Positions 24,861-35,640 of a stretch of 64,000 nt of DNA are shown here, piece after piece; the stretch's first letter is position 1, and every line of letters begins with the position of its first letter. Where the stretch lies: contig NC_033629.1 of NCBI RefSeq assembly GCF_001540865.1, positions 4,514,905-4,578,904 of the forward strand, read 5' to 3'. The translations under genes were made by a program, and so were the position numbers. The notes below the pieces were generated by a model. The model saw only the letters and a program-made list of their open reading frames with translations, made no database searches and was not told the origin of the DNA. Source of the stretch: Ananas comosus (lineage: Eukaryota > Streptophyta > Magnoliopsida > Poales > Bromeliaceae).

Positions 24861-24950
24861 ATGGGGTTTTCTCTGTTCCCGATGAAGACCTCGACGAGAC
24901 TCCTGTGGAGCACCAGCTTCTTCCGCCACAAGGTCCACGTCTTCTTCTAA
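24861..24950 (+). CDS. Upstream ORF in the HD-Zip leader (29 codons)
   Basis: After the predicted start of transcription this is the only ATG before the main start. It encodes a 29-residue peptide (MGFSLFPMKT... ending HKVHVFF) and stops 170 nt before the main ATG. Its length, position and Phe-rich C-terminal end fit a regulatory peptide uORF. Known from the literature: the HD-Zip I gene ATHB1 carries a conserved peptide uORF (class CPuORF33) that lowers translation. That this is the same peptide class is inference; I could not align it. It would predict translational repression of the main ORF. Confidence 0.5.
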   Translation: MGFSLFPMKTSTRLLWSTSFFRHKVHVFF

Positions 24951-25120
24951 AAGCCCCAACCCTCGATCGATCCACACGAAGCAAGTTGTGTATATACATA
25001 GATACGTTTACAGTACGACAAGGTGAGATTGGAGAGGGAGGTTTCTCTCTCTAGGGTAGCGGAAGAGGAGAGGCAAATCTCGCCGGGGTTCGCGCCGCTT
25101 TCGAAGGCTTAGTGTTCGCC

Positions 25121-25258
25121 ATGGATTCCGGCCATTTGATCTTCGATTCCTCCACCACTCAGCACGGTCAGATGCTCCTCTTAGGCGGGGGGAATCCGAT
25201 CTTCCGAGGTATTCTTCCTTCCACCTCCGATCCAGATCTAGTCGAATCCGATCTACAC

Positions 25259-25339
<81 letters not shown>

Positions 25340-26340
25340 GCATGTGCATACCTAGGGCTTTGATTTTAATGTCTATGAAATTGATGGGCGTGTTTTATCT
25401 GGGGGAGTGATGAAGGGGCGAGATCGGTGCTGGGAATAGAGGAAGGGGGGCGGAGCAAGCGGCCCTTCTTCACCTCCCCGGACGACCTTCTGGAAGAAGT
25501 GTACTACGACGAGCAGCTTCCGGAGAAGAAGCGCCGCCTCACTCCCGAGCAGGTACAGAGCTCCCCTCCCCATCTCCAAACCCTTTTTCTTCGATTTTTC
25601 TTCTTTTTTTCTTTTTGATGTAATGATTGGAGTTTTAATTAATTCGTACAAGAGATATTATTGAGGGCTGCGGCGGAAGCACGAAACTAGTCATTAATTA
25701 ATCATCACCTAAGGGCGTTGACTCTGTGAGAGGAGCGGTACAGGTGATCGATGAGAGAATCATAATCGTCCTAGTAAAAGTGGAGAGGGCTTTTTAATGA
25801 GATATAACATATAAGATCCTCTTCGGAATTCGTGACCCATCGACTATTAGGTCTTCGCGAGTTTTCATAGGGATGATGAGAAAGCTCAACACTGTTTACA
25901 GCTTTTGGGTGTGTGTGTGCGCGCGCGCGCGCGCGTGTTCCGCCGTATTATTAGTAAACTGTTGTCGAATGTGTCAATAAAAGGGTAGTGTTATTGCTGT
26001 GAATGAATGAAATTAAGGTGCACCTGTTGGAGGTGAGCTTTGAGGAGGAGAACAAGCTGGAGCCGGAGCGGAAGAGCGAGCTGGCGCGGAAGCTGGGGCT
26101 ACAGCCGCGGCAGGTTGCGGTGTGGTTCCAGAACCGCCGCGCCCGCTGGAAGACGAAGCAGCTCGAGCGCGACTTCGACCGCCTCAAGTCCTCCTACGAC
26201 TCCCTTCTCGCTGACCACGACTCCCTTCTCAAGGACAACCACCACCTCCGCGCCCAGGTATTATTACTCGTGCTTCTTCTGTTTTTTACTTTCGCTACTC
26301 TTCTCTGGGCGGTAACCTAACCTCCCCAAAACAAAAAAAA

Positions 26341-26378
<38 letters not shown>

Positions 26379-27210
26379 AACCCACCTTGCTTAATGTCAC
26401 CGCTGCCATGACTCATTCCTCCTCTTGATCTCAAATAAATATTCTGTTAACACATAAAAAGTAAATCCCACTTTCCAACAGTTGATTGGTTCTGTTGCGG
26501 GGACCGCTCCTGGCGTCTCCATCGGCCGCCTTTTAAAATGACTAAACTAGGCCTGATTTCTTTATGTGAATGAAGAAATAAAAAAAAAAAAGGACGAAGA
26601 GGTCAGAATACATTTAGCATTTGTTCCCACTGCACTCCTCTTTCTGGGAGGAGAGAGCGACCCCCCTTCAAAAAAAAAATTGGTGCTAGTTCCCATCACC
26701 TCCCCGGTGAGATAATAGGTAGTTAACTGTGCCCAGTAAATTGACTTGTAGAACAAACAGGTGATCTCGTTGACCGAGAAGCTCCAGGCGAAGGAGGCGG
26801 AGGCGGCGGCCGCCCTGGGCCTGAAGCCGGAGGAGAAGGCGCCCGGATCGAATTTAACTGAACAAACCTCCACGGCGACAGTCGCGGCTCTGGACGCGCC
26901 GCCCAAGGCCGAGGACCGGCTGAGCTCTGGGACTGGTGGGAGTGCGGTGGTGGATGGCGAGGGGGCCCACCACGGCCTGGTCGTCGACAGCAGCGGCGAT
27001 TCCTACTTTCCAGAGGATTACCCGTGCATCGCCCCCGTCGACGGCGGGGTCCAGTCCGAAGAGGACGATGGGGTCAGCGACGAGGGCTGCAGCTACTACG
27101 CCGACACCGTGTTCCCCGCGGAGCACCACCACGACGGTCAACAGGACCACAACCACCACCACCAGGCGGCGGAGGAGGACGAGGCCCAGCTCGATTGGTG
27201 GGTTTGGTAA
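25121..27210 (+). CDS. HD-Zip class I homeodomain-leucine zipper transcription factor
   Basis: Nuclear transcription factor that dimerises and binds CAATNATTG-type sites; class I members act in abscisic acid, drought, light and growth responses. Four exons are inferred: 25121-25208, 25416-25552, 26018-26257 and 26761-27210, all GT-AG, 915 nt, 304 aa. The N-terminus MDSGHLIFD and the stretch [20 protein letters not shown] (residues about 44-63) are typical of the ATHB5/6/16 and rice HOX5/HOX16-type clade. The homeodomain spans about 67-123 with recognition helix [11 protein letters not shown] (110-120). The adjoining zipper has six leucines at heptad spacing: 124, 131, 138, 145, 152 and 159. 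The acidic, His-rich C-terminus ends LDWWVW, a tail typical of the clade's activation region. Intron 1 contains a CT/TA microsatellite and intron 3 a long poly-A. The exact rice orthologue is not assigned. A leader uORF probably tunes translation. Confidence 0.95.
25259..25336. repeat. (CT)n(TA)n microsatellite in HD-Zip intron 1
   Basis: About 25 CT units followed by about 14 TA units, starting 50 bases after the exon 1 donor. Length polymorphism is likely. Confidence 0.95.
26327..26376. repeat. Poly-A tract in HD-Zip intron 3
   Basis: About 37 consecutive A bases after an interrupted A-rich start, within the last intron. It could be the tail of an old retroposed element, but no recognisable body or duplicated target was found. 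Confidence 0.9.
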
Positions 27211-29205
27211 TAATCGCGAATTATATAAGGCAAATTGGAACTAAATGCAAAATCTAAACGTATTAATCGTCCCCTCTTCGTCTTCGGTTTGCTGCGCTTT
27301 TCTTCTTCTTCTTCTTCGTCTTCTTCCACTCCCTCTCCCTCTTCCCTACTGATCCTGTCACCTGTCACTCGTCAATTTCCAAGTGTTTATGAGTAATAGT
27401 ATGGCTACGTGTGTACTTAATTGTCCATGTAGTTGGGTATTTATAATATATATATATATATATATATATAGGAATGGTGGGAATAAGAGTTTTTAGAGTA
27501 AAGGAACTCTCTCTATGCTGTCTGGTGTTGTTGGTGTTATCTGTCATCGCACTGTGAGAAGTAATGCTTGTTTCCGTTGCTGATTAGTTATTCTCTTTGT
27601 GGAATTGTGTTTTTACTGCTTGTTTGCGTTACGATTTTGTCCCATGCGTGTGTTTAGAGATATTACACTTCACTAGTTCTTATGATTGATTGATTGATTG
27701 AGATCGCTGTGCAAGTGCGCTATCCTTCTTTTCTTTTCTGCTTTTGAAAGATTTATTTTGAGTCATATTATTTCTTTTTTCAGGTCTTTTTCGCTTTTCT
27801 TTTTTTTTTTTTTTTTTTTTTTTTTCGCTCTCTCTAGATCTTTCACTAATCTAATCGTGGCATACTAATTAACGTTCATCTCTGCTAATTCAAATGTTCT
27901 TTCTGCATGCAATTGATCAATTAATGGAGTAATTCTTCAGCGTATATATTTTTTGGAGGTCGATCATAAAGTGGATTTATGGGGTTTTGGCTAAGCTTAA
28001 TTATAAAGGGAGGTCCAATTGGTTACAGAATAATTTCTGGTTGTGCCTGGTTTCCGATTTTTCTTAGAATTGGCTATGCTGGGCGAGAATGAAGAAATAC
28101 TAATATCTAATATCTACAGCAAACTTCAAAAAAATTAAAAAATAAAAATAACAACAACAACAACAACAACAGCAATTAGGATTTGGACCAACGACTCTGT
28201 TTTCTTCCAAGTTCTTGCTGCATGTCTTCACGCTTTGGCTGTACATGGTATCTATGAACTTTTAATCAAAAGTTTGTCTTCAAACTTCTCGATCGAAATC
28301 CGAAACTTGAACATTTTCATTTCTAACAGATAACAAAAATACACTATTTAAAATTTTGGATGTCGAATATCCAATTTACAAGATTAAAATATTACGTGAA
28401 ACTTGACGAAGGCATTAATTAGAGATTAATACATACTTCAATCTACTCATTTTCTTGAGCTTGATCTTTAGTTTAGAATTTCCCTTGAAGCAAACAGTAA
28501 ATAGCTAGACCGTAAGTTCTAATCCAATAGATGGAGTCCGAAGCGCACTCAGGACATTAAACATCATGAGTGCATAAGATATTCAAAGGCGCCTGCTCCG
28601 TCCGATTGGATATGGAGACGCCTTTTGTCGTGCACCGGCCCCACTCGACAGCGTATAGATGGATTCCCTCCTTTTATTAGTGACAACGACGTCGGCTCCC
28701 CGTTCAGCCCTATCCCTGCTTCTCCTGTTCATGAAAATGATGATGATGGTGCTTCATTTGTTGCTTCTTCTATCTGTCCTCTTTAACTACCTTCAGTTTG
28801 GGCCGATAATTATTGGACCATCTATCGCTTATCCTGCAACTGTTGTTGTTGTTGTTGTTGTTGTTGTTTCATCAAATTAAAACTTCAATTTGGATACGAT
28901 AATATCAAACACAGTGCTCCCTTAATTCTCACAATTAACGGCCTGCTCGATATTCAAGATATCGATCTGAATAAACACGACAAACGAGCAGTTAACAACG
29001 GGAGAGAAGAAACAAACATTCAGCTACCAACGTAGATGATTAATTCAGAAACAAATATTCAAATTCTCCTCTTTTTTTTCTTTTTTTTTTTTTTTCCGAT
29101 GCCACTGTTTTATATTATCATATTATCTTCTTTCTTTTTTTTTGTTGTCTATGAAACAAGCACTTGTGACTTGTTCACACAAAGTTTGCCACGTATGCTG
29201 GTGTT

Positions 29206-29236
<31 letters not shown>

Positions 29237-29377
29237 CTTATTTTGGGCTTTGAGGGATGTGCTTTTAGCTACTGGGGAGCATAGGGATTGGATGGGGCGG
29301 GGGGATTGGCCATACATGGGGGATAAAATGTGCATGCATGGATGAGTGGGTTTAGAGGGGGTGAGTGGAGTGGGGGA
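27211..29377. other. 3' flank of the HD-Zip gene and gene-free sequence
   Basis: The first 400-600 bases are a probable 3' UTR with TC-rich (27299-27330) and TA-repeat (27448-27471) tracts. Further on are a T-run of about 28 (27798-27825), (AAC)n at 28149-28171, (GTT)n at 28841-28867 and (TTTA)n at about 29206-29240. A hairpin-capable segment AAAGGCGCCTGCTCC...GGAGACGCCTTT lies at 28585-28625. No gene is supported. Confidence 0.5.
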
Positions 29378-29560
29378 GATTGTGACTCAAAACGTTTTCG
29401 CGAAAAATAAGACGTGACTTGTCTCTTGTGCGTTTGCTTCCAACTTTCCCATCACCCGTTGGCTCCCCCAAAGTAGATCCATCTCCACCCACAACTCTAA
29501 ATTGAACTCTTCCTGCTATAAAAGCAGCGGCTTCTATTTCTTCTGAGAGTTTAATAAGGA
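29378..29560 (+). promoter_or_regulatory. Orphan TATA-type promoter candidate
   Basis: CTGCTATAAAAGCAGCGGC places a strong TATA box at 29517-29524, preceded by a C-rich, CT-rich stretch and by ACGTGAC and TGACTC-type motifs (about 29380-29420), and followed by a CT-rich putative start region (29530-29550). This matches the plan of the HD-Zip core promoter. No ORF with a domain follows within 3 kb, so it may drive a non-coding RNA or be a relic. Transcription is inference. Confidence 0.4.
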
Positions 29561-31219
29561 TTAATATTCTGTTTTATTGTACCCACAAACATTCGATCCG
29601 ATCGTGCGGTTCGCGATTAATTCTATATAACATAGTCTTCAAGTTAGATGAGATTTATAGCATTATTGTTTTCTGCACATGCCTCTGAAGGGCTCTACTT
29701 AAATTTGAGACTTGCGCCTCCGACTTCAAGTGAGGTTTATGTAGTAGATAGGAGCCTACCAGATTAGATAATAAACTTCAAAATTTTCAAATTTCAGTTA
29801 TATCCGTTTAGTGTAAATAGTTCGCGGCGTTAATTAGTAGCTTCTGTACGTTTCTGCGTACAAGTGATCGTACCTTTTTATGTTTGGTACAACACAACTG
29901 TGCCATGAAAATAACAAATCAAGCCCATGCATTTTGGCCCAAGCAACCACGAGAGTGCTAAATGGTACGATCCAATACACAGTTGTTGAACTGTTGTTGA
30001 AGCCTTAAAGGGGCTTCTAGCTGGATCATTTTACATCCACCAGAATCTCTTTTTTATCTTTTCTAGACCTTTACACTGATCTCATTAGATTTGCAATTGT
30101 AGTGGACGCGTATACGAGGTTGCTATCAATGTAAGTGCCCCAATTAGCTGTTGCACCATGCATGCTCTGTTTGTTGATCTAATTTTAAGTCACGCTTTCA
30201 TCTGGAACGCACACTGACAAAATAAAATTCAAATGCTGGCTAATGCCAAGAACTTGTTTGTACGCACTCTGCTCCCTTCATTGTAGTATTTCGAAACCGC
30301 CTTAGGTACTAATTTCTTTGTTTGATTTTTTATTTTTTTTTTAAAAAAAGAGAAACATATATGTCCTCCTTTCCTTTGTTATCATATTATCATAATCAGT
30401 TACTTGATTAAAGAAAAGGAACGCTCTATACTCGACAAATATAGTGGCCCAAATAGACAAAGAAAACATGGCGAAAATAGGCCTCTGGACAAAAATAGTG
30501 GCTCAAATATGAGAAAAACATGGTGAAAATGACATGACATGAGTGGTCATTTGTGGATGAATCACTCACCACACATTGCAATTTATACTTATTGTGATGT
30601 CTAAAGGCCACTATCAACCCATCAAATGCGTATACAAGTTGCTTACACCCATTCCAATCCTTCTAAATTAATGAACACGTCACACTCAACGATTGTATCA
30701 ATTATATATAGTATTTTCTTTTTTTAACAATATGTCGCTGCAGTATTTTCTACATCTATATACATAAGGAGTATCATTTTACTTATTTATTTATTTTACC
30801 TGATGAATTAGGGCCAAGCCCTGACACAAATCCTGTAAACTTGAAAATGGGAACTACTTTTTTTTTTTTTTTTCGAGACTATTCCCACCGTGACACCATC
30901 AAATCCGAATTTTGAAAAAAAGCCATTTAGATTCAAGCCCAAATGATTAAATTTCCATTGCATAGCAGTGATGAAGCTAGAGTTTTCTATTCGAAGGGGC
31001 TGAAAAAATAGTAAAAAATATTATGTCGTATTTAAGATCACTAGTTCTAGTAAAAGGGGGAAAAAAAAAAAAAAAACTCAAACTACATATCTTTGAATGT
31101 TGTTAACTGTTAACAATTATTTATGCAATATATGTAGGAAAATATTTTGTTTAACGATAGAAATAGATTAGATATTTTACCAATTAAGTTGTTTGATGAT
31201 TTCATCAAATTTATAGTTT
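29561..31219. other. Gene-free region downstream of the orphan promoter
   Basis: AT-rich sequence without a recognised coding region, tRNA or miRNA signature. There are A/T runs at 30330-30350, 30855-30875 and 31060-31076, and TTTA repeats near 30782-30798. Confidence 0.5.
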
Positions 31220-31234
31220 AACAAAGACTTGTTA

Positions 31235-31390
31235 TACCGACTGTCCTTAGAGTAAGTGGTGAAGGGCTTGGTGGTTGGTACCTGAGACCCAAATTCGAAT
31301 CCTAATTGTTTCACATTTTTAGCTAAGTTTATTTCTAAATGAAATAAACGATACGGGTAGCGTGCTACCTTTTTTTAAAAAAAAAAAAAA
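31235..31390 (+). mobile_element. tRNA-derived SINE
   Basis: A 156-bp element bounded by a perfect 15-bp duplication AACAAAGACTTGTTA (31220-31234 and 31391-31405), the mark of LINE-assisted retroposition. The body begins with a tRNA-like head: an A-box-like region AGAGTAAGTGGTGAAGG and a B box ATTCGAATCC (about 31291-31303). It continues through AGCTAAGTTTATTTCTAAATG and ends GGGTAGCGTGCTACC before a T-run and a poly-A tail. A second copy with the same architecture is at 35641-35803 in the other orientation. No coding capacity; transcription would be by RNA polymerase III from the internal boxes. Confidence 0.82.
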
Positions 31391-31740
31391 AACAAAGACT
31401 TGTTACTTAACTAACCATAAAAAATCAATTAAAAAAAATTTGGAAGTTAAAGACATGCCAATTAAAAAATTAATAATCTTTTTCGAACTAGTCTATAGTT
31501 ACGGGGATATCCGTACACCTTTATCTTATAAGTATCATCACGCTTTATGGGAAAGAAAGAATGATTATGAGCCTACTAATACATAAACAATTTAGTTAAA
31601 ATACAAGGATAGAATACTTATATAATTAGACTTTTTAAAAAAGTCTTAAAATGCTTCTTATTTAATTTTTCAAAAATCATGGCCTCCCTTGGTCTATTAA
31701 TAGCTCCATCCCTGTTTCCTGGGTTGTGTCCAAGTTCATA

Positions 31741-32130
31741 GGGCTAATTTCATACCCTATAATATAGTGAATTACAAATATATTCCTATAAATTTAATTT
31801 TTATATGTTGTCCATGCAAAAATTTGATATTTTCAATTATGTCCCTGTCGTTAAGATCCGTTAAAAAAATTTAGTTAACCATAAGTAAAATACTTAACCC
31901 TAGTTAGTTAATAAGATGAATTGACCTTTTTATTTCTCTTCAATTAATAGTTAAAAATTTTGGAGGGACATATTTGTGATGGCAAAAAAGTCATTTCACT
32001 TACAAAATAAACAGTAAAGGAATATAATTGAAAATATTAGTACTTTCGTAGAGATAATATATGAAAATTGAACTTTGTAGAGATATATTTGTAATTTACT
32101 GTATTTATAGGGAGCTGTATGAAATTAACT
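31741..32130. mobile_element. Mutator-like MITE
   Basis: A 390-bp element with a perfect 10-bp duplication CAAGTTCATA (31731-31740 and 32131-32140). Ends are inverted repeats: left GGGCTAATTTCATACCC, right complement AGTTAATTTCATACAGC, continuing inward for tens of bases (AATTACAAATATAT on both). No ORF. Its GGGNTAATT terminus resembles those of the elements at 36780 and 46204. Confidence 0.82.
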
Positions 32131-32140
32131 CAAGTTCATA

Positions 32141-32458
32141 TATAGTCAGTCATGTGTAGTAGAGACCTGATCTTTTTTGGGGCCTACTCTTGTTGACGGT
32201 CCGGCTCAAGTTTACTCGGCCTGGCCCGAGGAGAGTGTTCGAATATGAAATCCAATACGCGGTTCGGGAAAGCTTAGAACTATTTCGGGCCGAGCCGGTA
32301 CCCCATTTGTATTTCATTGGACGTACTCGTACCGCTGCTCTTTATTTGGAACTCGAACTCAAAATCTCTTTCTCTTTTCTGTATCTTATCACCGACTTTA
32401 GCGACCGGAAAAGACTGGCCTAAATCATGAGAGGAAATCCTTCCAGTTTGATACTTTA
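32141..32458. other. Gene-free segment
   Basis: Short stretch between two transposons with moderately GC-rich, coding-like composition (32190-32423 is open on the + strand), but no domain is recognised. It could be a degraded gene fragment. Confidence 0.4.
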
Positions 32459-33750
32459 CTAGTGAAGTTACCCGCGCATTGCGGCGGGCTGATGCTATAG
32501 AAGACAGAAGATTCACAAAGTAAAAATTTTAAATTTTTTGAATTGCCATAAGACATCAATAAATAAAAATAATATATATTAATATATACAGAAATAAAAG
32601 AGATGAAAGAAATATACGTACAAATGTAACAAAATTTATAATTTCAGTAAATAAATTATAAAAAATAGTAATGAAAGAAGCAGCAATAGAATTATTACTC
32701 CATACGCATCTTGATCGCACTACCACATCGGGAAGACGAATTCCCATCTCCACATTACCTTTGCCGCCATTATCAACGTCGAGCTCCTTTTTCGTTACAG
32801 CCACGTTGATTCCCTACATATCTCTCCAAACCTACCACTTCTTTCCTCTCATTGACTCAAAATCTATCTTCGCTTTCCCCTGCGATGTTGCACTACAATC
32901 CACGAAACCCTAATTTCAGTACACATACAATTTAAAAACAAAAAGATAAAAAAAATTAAAAAAATTATAAAATATGAACCATTCTTATGTGCAAAAAAAA
33001 ATGAAAAAAAATAGTACGAAGAAATCTTATTTTACTTATTTTTTTCTTATAAAAGTAATTTGTATATATGAAATTGGACCATAAAAAAAATACACCTCTT
33101 ACTTTTGTAACATGAGACTATTAGCGTGTAGGAGAGCCCACAAAGTGAGGGTAAAGCGAGAGCTTTGGTGACGTTTATGGATACGTCTAGCCTCGCCCCT
33201 TCTCGTATAGCCTCGCAGAGGCACGTAACGCTCCGGCTAAGCATGTGATCGAGCCCGGAGCAGCAACCCCGATACGGCCCCGTTCGCCCCGCTCTCCACA
33301 AACTCTAAGCATTCGCTGAACCCAAACAACGCGCCCGAACAATCATGGCTCGACCCGAATGGCGTTGACGGGTTCGTACTCGCGTTCGAGAATAATAATA
33401 AGAATAATAGAAAGAAGAGTTGGTTTGTAACATAGGACATTGTTGGAGTGTGGTATTTGGTTTCGGAGAATAAGGAGATGATGATGATGGGGTTTTAGTA
33501 GTGCTAATTGTGTGAATCATCGTAATTATTAAAATTAATGATGCGTTAGTAACTTCTTGGTGGGGAGATGAAGAGTGTGGGTTTAAGATCATAATTATTA
33601 AAATTAATGATGCGTTAGTAATTCCTTGGTGGGGAGATGAAGAATGCGGGTTCTGATTAGAGAAGAGAAGAGAAGGTAAGGATAAAGGAAGGATCGCCAC
33701 GTGACAAGACTTTATGGGAAATAATGTATAGGTATAGATATAGATATAGA
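32459..33750 (-). mobile_element. Non-autonomous Helitron
   Basis: On the minus strand the element starts A|TCTATATCTATATCTATAC (at 33750) and ends with a GC hairpin GCCCGCCGCAATGCGCGGG a few bases before CACTAG|T (at 32459). TC at the 5' end, a short 3' hairpin, a CTAG terminus and insertion between A and T, with no target duplication, are the Helitron hallmarks. At 1292 bp it has no helicase or Rep ORF. Inside is a tandem duplication of about 68 bp (33523-33655) and a GC-richer block (33110-33360) that could be captured host DNA. Confidence 0.7.
33523..33655 (-). repeat. Tandem duplication of about 68 bp inside the Helitron
   Basis: Two head-to-tail copies sharing AATTATTAAAATTAATGATG, CGTTAGTAA and TTGGTGGGGAGATGAAGA, differing at a few bases. 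On the minus strand the repeat reads in frame as two copies of NPHSSSPHQ-x-TNASLILII, but the surrounding ORF has no recognisable domain. Confidence 0.85.
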
Positions 33751-34553
33751 TATTGTTATTGTGGACGAGCTCTTAAAAAGGAAACCAAATGCAAGGGAGA
33801 ATTTTAACTACATGAAGGGGCCGAATAATGAAATTATCCGATCGTTACTGTTGACTTCTTTTATTTTGTAAAAAAGTATAAACCACATGAACTGAGTAGA
33901 AAAACCACACACAAAATAAATAAATAAATAAATAAAACAAAATCACTATAGATTCTATATAAGCAGTTAAAAGTCCATGGAGTGGGCCCCGCCAGTGGTC
34001 CAAAAAAGTCAATTCCCGATCACTGTTACGTGCTTCGTCTGATGGAAAGCAAATTCGCCGGTTACTCACTTGCGTGGAAGGCATCTGAAAGGCATCTGAC
34101 AGTTAAAATTATGAAATAATTAAATATTATTAAGTATAAAATTTTAGATACCAACGATATGCTGGAGACGTTTCCAGTGGATAAAAATATGTTTTTTATC
34201 TATATACTCAATCCTAACAAAAATGTCATTTGGAGATGAACGGTTGGATCTCGCCCTTTTACCTTCCTACTGTAAAAAAAAAAAAAAAAAAAAAAATTGC
34301 ACAGAAGCAAATGTTTGAGATACAAAATGGTTCGCTCCCACTGTCCCACATCCCTTTCGCGCTCCGCTTCTTCTCCACCCCCAAACTACGCTCACTCACT
34401 CCACGCTCCCCCTCTCCAAGTAATAGGGTTAGGGGTTTCCACCTAATCGGGGCCTCGAGAAGATGCGATTTTTCCCATGAAAGAGAAAAGGAAAAAAGAT
34501 TAAAAAGAAAAAAATTCGAGGGAGGAATCGCGAATGCGAGGATACCGGGAATA
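33751..34553. other. Upstream region of the RING-H2 gene
   Basis: AT-rich sequence with an (AAAT)n tract (33915-33937) and an A-run (34275-34296). The segment 34230-34553 is open in frame with the RING ORF, but its composition (A-runs, low-complexity) looks like leader rather than protein, and no clear TATA box was identified. Confidence 0.5.
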
Positions 34554-35117
34554 ATGGTGATGGCGATCGTGCTCTCCGTGGCGCTCCTCCTGGTGGGGAT
34601 CGCGGCGCTGGTGGCCGTCCACGTGTGCCTCGTGGGTCGTCCGTTTCGCAGGGCGGGAGTAGGGTTCGAGACGATGGGCGGCGTCGGCGGCGTAAGTGTA
34701 GTCGGCGCCAGGGGCTTGTCCCCTGCCGACTTAGAGAAGCTCCCCTGCTACTACTACTACTACTACGTCGACTCGGGAGGAGGGGCGGAGGAGGACGACG
34801 ACGACGACGACGTCAAGGGGAGATCGGACGGCGCCGGGGACTGCGCCGTGTGCCTGGAGAGCTTCCGGATGGGCGACACGTGCCGGCTCCTCCCCGCGTG
34901 TCGCCACAGCTTCCACGCGCGCTGCGTCGACTCGTGGCTCGCGAAACGACCGATCTGCCCCGTGTGCCGCCGCGTCGCCGCCGACGATGGCGTTGGGGCA
35001 GGGGCAGGGGCAGGGGCAGGGTTGGGCGCGAGACACCACAATTCGACCGCTGGGGTTTCGACGGCTCCTGATCCATCATCACCCGCTTCGCACGTGATCC
35101 CTCCGCCCCAGATTTAG
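34554..35117 (+). CDS. ATL-like RING-H2 finger E3 ubiquitin ligase
   Basis: Membrane-anchored E3 ubiquitin ligase that would pass ubiquitin from an E2 to a target; ATL family members often act in defence and stress signalling. It is intronless, 187 aa. A hydrophobic segment at residues 3-28 (VMAIVLSVALLLVGIAALVA) is the membrane anchor. GLSPADLEKLP (54-64) matches the family's GLD motif. The RING-H2 ligands are Cys97, Cys100, Cys116, His118, His121, Cys124, Cys135 and Cys138, with the conserved Trp128. Unusual features are six consecutive tyrosines (66-71), a run of six aspartates (81-86) and a repetitive GAGAGAGAG stretch after the RING. I chose the ATG directly before the hydrophobic segment; the open frame continues 108 codons upstream, but that part looks like leader. 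The substrate is unknown. Confidence 0.9.
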   Translation: MVMAIVLSVALLLVGIAALVAVHVCLVGRPFRRAGVGFETMGGVGGVSVVGARGLSPADLEKLPCYYYYYYVDSGGGAEEDDDDDDVKGRSDGAGDCAVCLESFRMGDTCRLLPACRHSFHARCVDSWLAKRPICPVCRRVAADDGVGAGAGAGAGLGARHHNSTAGVSTAPDPSSPASHVIPPPQI

Positions 35118-35640
35118 CACTCTTCTTTGTAAAAATTTTGTAAATTTGGACTTTAAATCTGTAAGATAATATATTATTTAATGTGCGAATTTTCTTCTTT
35201 GTCAGCAAAAGAAAGATAAGGTCTTTCATCGTGTACGTACTCGAGAGTCAGAAAATTTCATAAGCTGCGCTTAAACCAAAAAAAATTCTTAGAAATAATC
35301 CATTGGATTGAATTGATATCCTCGCCAATTCACCATACATACCGTGTAGATTTACTAAAAATCAAACCATATTTCTACTTTGGCCCCGGTGTTTAACGTG
35401 GCGATAAAATTTGTCGAAAGAGTAAATGCAAGCTCTGATTTGAAACGTTATCGCCCGTTTACAGTTTCAATTCAAAATAATTAATGCTGATATTTAAGAA
35501 GATTGACTAGAATAATAAACGAAAATGCATTCCCAAAAGAATTATTCTTGTTAGTTAATTTTCTGAGAATTAATAAATAATAAGCCTTGTGATCAGCAGC
35601 AACATTTCAACAAACGCGTACGCTCTCTGATTGAAAAAAA
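35118..35640. other. 3' flank of the RING-H2 gene
   Basis: AT-rich probable 3' UTR and intergenic sequence. No clear polyadenylation hexamer was singled out, and no second gene is seen. Confidence 0.5.

Noticed and set aside
26936..27244. Alternate-frame ORFs over HD-Zip exon 4
   Set aside because: The frame that continues the zipper leucines and ends LDWWVW is clearly the coding one; others are shadows.
34230..34553. N-terminal extension of the RING-H2 protein by 108 codons
   Set aside because: The extension includes a poly-A-encoded Lys run and low-complexity sequence. The ATG at 34554 directly precedes the membrane segment, as in ATL proteins.
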